From AP-16 sp036395835 (GTDB taxonomy: Bacteria > Pseudomonadota > Alphaproteobacteria > Rhizobiales > Xanthobacteraceae), in assembly GCA_036395835.1 (NCBI GenBank), contig DASWCW010000056.1, forward strand, positions 1 through 54,073: a stretch of 54,073 nt of DNA, given 5' to 3'. Each line of letters opens with the position of its first letter. Position 1 is the first letter of the stretch. Position numbers and translations under genes: made by a program. Positions 51,572 to 54,073 of this stretch are shown one piece after another. The notes below the pieces were generated by a model. It was not told the origin of the DNA, ran no database searches, and saw only the letters and a program-made list of their open reading frames with translations.

Positions 51572-52682
51572 GATCCAAGTCGCCATTCCCAAGTTCAGAC
51601 GGACGGGCGCGGCTTTTTTCGAGGCGGTCGAGAATTTCCTCGATCCGGCGGCACGCGCGCTGGCGCAGCCGATAGACCTCCTCGACCGGGCATCCGAGCA
51701 TCCTCGCGATCTCCCGCGGCGGCAGCGGTTCGGTAGCGGAAAAGATCGCTTGCAGGTAACAGCGCTCGTCCACCGGCAATCCGGCCGCCGCGAGCTTCAC
51801 GGCCTCGAGGAGCTCGGCACGCGACTTGGCCTCCTCGGCGAGCAGCAGATGCTGCTCCGGGTCGGGCGAATGGTCGGCGATCGCGAGCCCGTCGGTCCCC
51901 GCGAGCGCATCGAGCGGCACGACCGTGCCGGCGCCCGCGGCCGCCGCTGGCTCGAGCCGCGCAACCGCGGCGATACGCTCGATGGCGCGGTGGATCTCGG
52001 CCGCATCCGGATCGCGATTCAACCGGCCCTCCAGCGCGGCGGCGAGACGCCGGCCGTCGGCCGGGCAGCTTTCCCAGACCACGGCAATGTAGATTTGTTG
52101 ATCCAGCGCAGCCAGTCGCGCGACCGCGGCCGGCAGGCGACGCCGCGGCGCATCGCGGCGCATGCGATCGATCAGAATGCGCTCGACGATCGTCAGCACG
52201 TAGCCGATGAAGCTGCCGCGGCCGTCGTAGGCGCGAATCCTGCGGAAATCGTCTTCGACGAGCTTCAGGCACACGTCCTGGTAGGCGTCATCGCGCGGCG
52301 CCGCCTCGCGCGGAAATCGCTGCGCGATCCGCCGGCGGATGTCCGCTGCGAAGAAACGCTCGAAGGCGGCCCAGGCGTCGCACGGCGTCTCGATGAGCCG
52401 GCGCGCGAGCCGCGCCGAAAGCAGTTCACGCGCGACGAGCGCCAGATATGTCGACAGTCTTCCACGTCCGTCGAACGCTTTGAGCCGCGCATATCCATCG
52501 GCTTTGAGCGCGGCAACGATCTCCAGGAACGCCGCTTGGCCGTCCGGCCCGGCGCCCTCGAGTTTCTGCACCACGGCCCACAGTGTCGGGCCGGCGATTT
52601 CGAGGAAACGCGCCGCGGCGCCGGAATCGCCGGACACGACAGCAGCGACGAGCCCGAGCTCGGATTGGGGGCGCGCAGACAT
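51543..52682 (-). CDS. RNA polymerase sigma factor with two region-2-like segments
   Basis: 379 aa. Two stretches have the region 2.2-2.4 pattern: FLEIVAALKADGYARLKAFDGRGRLSTYLALVARELL (about 52-90), and DAYQDVCLKLVEDDFRRIRAYDGRGSFIGYVLTIVERILIDRMRR (about 130-175). A linker domain rich in Ala/Glu/Asp follows, then a region 4 helix-turn-helix (LPVDERCYLQAIFSATEPLPPREIARMLGCPVEEVYRLRQRACRRIEEIL). That gives an ECF-like sigma with a duplicated region 2 module. It overlaps the membrane anti-sigma-like gene by about 29 bases, so stress control through the envelope is likely. Confidence 0.82.
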   Translation of the reverse strand: MSARPQSELGLVAAVVSGDSGAAARFLEIAGPTLWAVVQKLEGAGPDGQAAFLEIVAALKADGYARLKAFDGRGRLSTYLALVARELLSARLARRLIETPCDAWAAFERFFAADIRRRIAQRFPREAAPRDDAYQDVCLKLVEDDFRRIRAYDGRGSFIGYVLTIVERILIDRMRRDAPRRRLPAAVARLAALDQQIYIAVVWESCPADGRRLAAALEGRLNRDPDAAEIHRAIERIAAVARLEPAAAAGAGTVVPLDALAGTDGLAIADHSPDPEQHLLLAEEAKSRAELLEAVKLAAAGLPVDERCYLQAIFSATEPLPPREIARMLGCPVEEVYRLRQRACRRIEEILDRLEKSRARPSELGNGDLDHGTTSARAN

Positions 52683-52887
52683 CGGACGAGATGCAATTCC
52701 TTGCGGCGATCATCATGGAGCGCCGATCCGCCCCCGTAAAGCGCCGCACGAAAACTTCTTTGCTTTGCCATAATTTGTGCGGGCAAAAATTCGAACCGGT
52801 CCGTCTGAGAAAATGGCGCCTGATCAACCGGCGCCTCCGAAAGGTGACCGCGCCGCGCCGATGTCGCGCCGGCGAGAGGAGATCGTC

Positions 52888-53936
52888 ATGTCGAGCACCC
52901 GGAGTGTCGCTCTTGCCGCCGCACTGCTGGCGGTCTTGTCCGCCTCTTCGCCGCTCGGCGCCGCCGAGCAGCCCCGCATTTCCGGTCCCTTCGTTCATCA
53001 GAATCTCGCGATCTATCTGGTGCACGGCGCGGGCAGCGGCGGCCCGGTGCCGCTCACGCTCGAGGAGGCGTTGCTCCGAGAAAGCGTCAAGGTGCATGAA
53101 ACCGGCGACGTCAATGCGCTTGAGATCGAGAACATCGGCGGCGAGCCGGTCTTCGTGCAGTCGGGCGATATCGTCAAAGGCGGCCAACAGGATCGAGCGT
53201 GATCGCGAGCTTGTTGCTTCCGCCGCGCTCCGGGCGAATCCGGATCGGCGCGTTCTGCGTCGAACACGGCCGCTGGTCGGCGCGCGACAGGGAGGACGCG
53301 ACGAGGTTCTCGACCGCGCAGTCGGTGCTGCCCTCGCGCGAGGCCAAGATCGCCATGAAGGCGCCGGCGGCGGCCCATGCGGAGGCCGCCGCAGTTCGCG
53401 CGGACACCGGCCGGCGGCAGGCGGATGTTTGGAGGGACGTGGCCAGGATCCAGGAGCGGCTTTCCGGCAGCCTGGGTGCGCCGGTGGCCTCGCCGCGATC
53501 GCAAACGAGCCTGCAGCTGACGCTGGAGAACGCCGCGCTCGAGCAAGTCGCGTCGCAATACGTCGAGGCACTACAGCCCGCGGGCGGCAAGGAAGCCGAC
53601 GTGGTCGGCTACGTGCTCGCGATCAACGGCAAGCTCAACAGCGCCGATCTCTATGCTTCGAACGGATTGTTCCGGAAAATGTGGCCCAAGCTGCTCCGGG
53701 CCGGCGCCGCCGAGGCGATCAGCGAACGAACCGCGGCATCCGTGGCGCCGCCTTCGATCGAGGAGGTCGCATCCTTTCTCCAAGCTGCCGAGCGCGGGGC
53801 GAGGGCCGAACGGGGGATCATCCCGCAGGTGCGGCTGGAAACGCGGGATAGCGCCGCCGCCTATTATTTCGAGACACGATCGGTGAGCCCGTCGGCGCCC
53901 GCGGCGTGGATCCACCGCAATTATCTCGCCAAATGA
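52888..53936 (+). pseudogene. Secreted ARPP-1 domain protein, split by a one-base frameshift
   Basis: The first frame (52888-53202) gives a signal peptide (SVALAAALLAVLSASSPLGAAEQ) and the start of the ARPP-1-type domain (GPFVHQNLAIYLVHG, TLEEALLRESVKVHETGDVN, EPVFVQSGDIVKGGQQDRA) before a stop. The second frame, from about 53199, continues VIASLLLPPRSGRIRIGAFC, VEHGRWSARDREDATRF and LPSREAKIAM to the C-terminus YYFETRSVSPSAPAAWIHRNYLAK. The join GQQDRA/VIASLLLPP fits the family if one base is missing near 53197-53199 (GCGTG for GCGGTG or similar). The rest is intact, so the loss is recent or a sequencing error. AGGAG lies seven bases before the ATG at 52888. The role of ARPP-1 domains is unknown to me. 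Confidence 0.75.
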
Positions 53937-53956
53937 GATGAGGCGGCTCGATCAAG

Positions 53957-53997
53957 CCAAAAAACAGCGGCGACCGCGCGGATGCGCAGATCGCCGC
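53957..53997 (-). terminator. Rho-independent terminator for the partial minus-strand gene
   Basis: On the minus strand GCGGCGA and TCGCCGC pair across an inner CTGCGCATCCGCGCG, followed by TGTTTTTTGG. It lies 18 bases past the stop of the gene that enters from the right edge. The plus-strand ARPP-1 gene ends 20 bases to the left, so the element may serve both directions only weakly. Confidence 0.7.
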
Positions 53998-54014
53998 AGG
54001 CTTCGAGAGGGCTA

Positions 54015-54073
54015 TTATTTCACGTTGGTGTTGAGCGTCAGGTCGGCCGAGAACTTGGCGACGAAGGTTGCGC
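54015..54073 (-). CDS. C-terminal end of an unidentified protein (truncated by window edge)
   Basis: The minus strand reads ATFVAKFSADLTLNTNVK and a TAA stop; the rest lies beyond the window. The alternating polar/hydrophobic strand pattern suggests a beta-rich, perhaps secreted, protein. A terminator follows. Too little is visible for a function. Confidence 0.6.
   Translation of the reverse strand, partial: ATFVAKFSADLTLNTNVK

Overview
The window looks like a chromosomal segment of a GC-rich alphaproteobacterium of the Hyphomicrobiales (Bradyrhizobium / Pseudolabrys / Xanthobacteraceae type). This rests on protein style (DUF1236, DUF6600, DUF892, DUF2267, HWE kinase, SANT-like basic peptide), strong GC bias, and short palindromic intergenic repeats of a kind I know from this group. 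No rRNA, tRNA, CRISPR array, transposase or integrase was seen.

Layout. 1-3.0 kb: small conserved proteins, one of them split by a one-base frameshift; a thioredoxin-like/AhpD-like redox pair; a TfoX-like gene in an AT-rich patch beside the leftover 3' end of a beta-keto acid cleavage enzyme (BKACE) gene. 3.0-7.1 kb: intact BKACE, an MHS-type organic acid permease and two glutathione S-transferases. 7.1-23.5 kb: a long run of stress or envelope genes: two DUF892 ferritin-like proteins, a zinc ribbon, a YkoP-like protein, DUF1236, the K+ transporter Kup, an isocitrate/isopropylmalate-type dehydrogenase, DUF2267, a tiny secreted protein made of HWRWGS repeats, a stand-alone NusA C-terminal domain, a 36-residue membrane peptide, a DUF883-like membrane-anchored protein, a DUF6600 protein with a very long Pro/Gln/Arg tail, a 2-hydroxyacid dehydrogenase and a small SANT-like basic protein.

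23.8-32.6 kb: an HWE sensor kinase, a two-gene osmoprotectant-type ABC transporter with permease and binding domain fused, an unusual metallophosphoesterase-like/radical SAM fusion, and a hybrid histidine kinase with a repeat element in one of its linkers. 32.7-36.5 kb: 5-oxoprolinase genes pxpC, pxpB and pxpA plus a DUF1445 hydro-lyase/D-glutamate cyclase relative, a coherent 5-oxoproline/glutamate salvage cluster.

37.4-50.7 kb is the best defined metabolic island: aerobic benzoyl-CoA (box) degradation. It holds benzoate-CoA ligase, an alpha/beta hydrolase, boxC, boxB, an SDR and a hotdog thioesterase on the minus strand. Divergent from these are the repressor gene boxR and two more CoA ligases, one a feruloyl-CoA synthase type. 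A 3-hydroxybenzoate 6-hydroxylase-like gene flanks the island. Two TGCA-N6-TGCA palindromes, between bclA and boxR and upstream of boxC, fit as BoxR operators. boxA is not in the window.

50.7-54.1 kb: a sigma factor with two region-2-like segments and its overlapping anti-sigma-like gene, an ARPP-1-type secreted protein split by a second one-base frameshift, and the 3' end of an unidentified minus-strand gene with its terminator.
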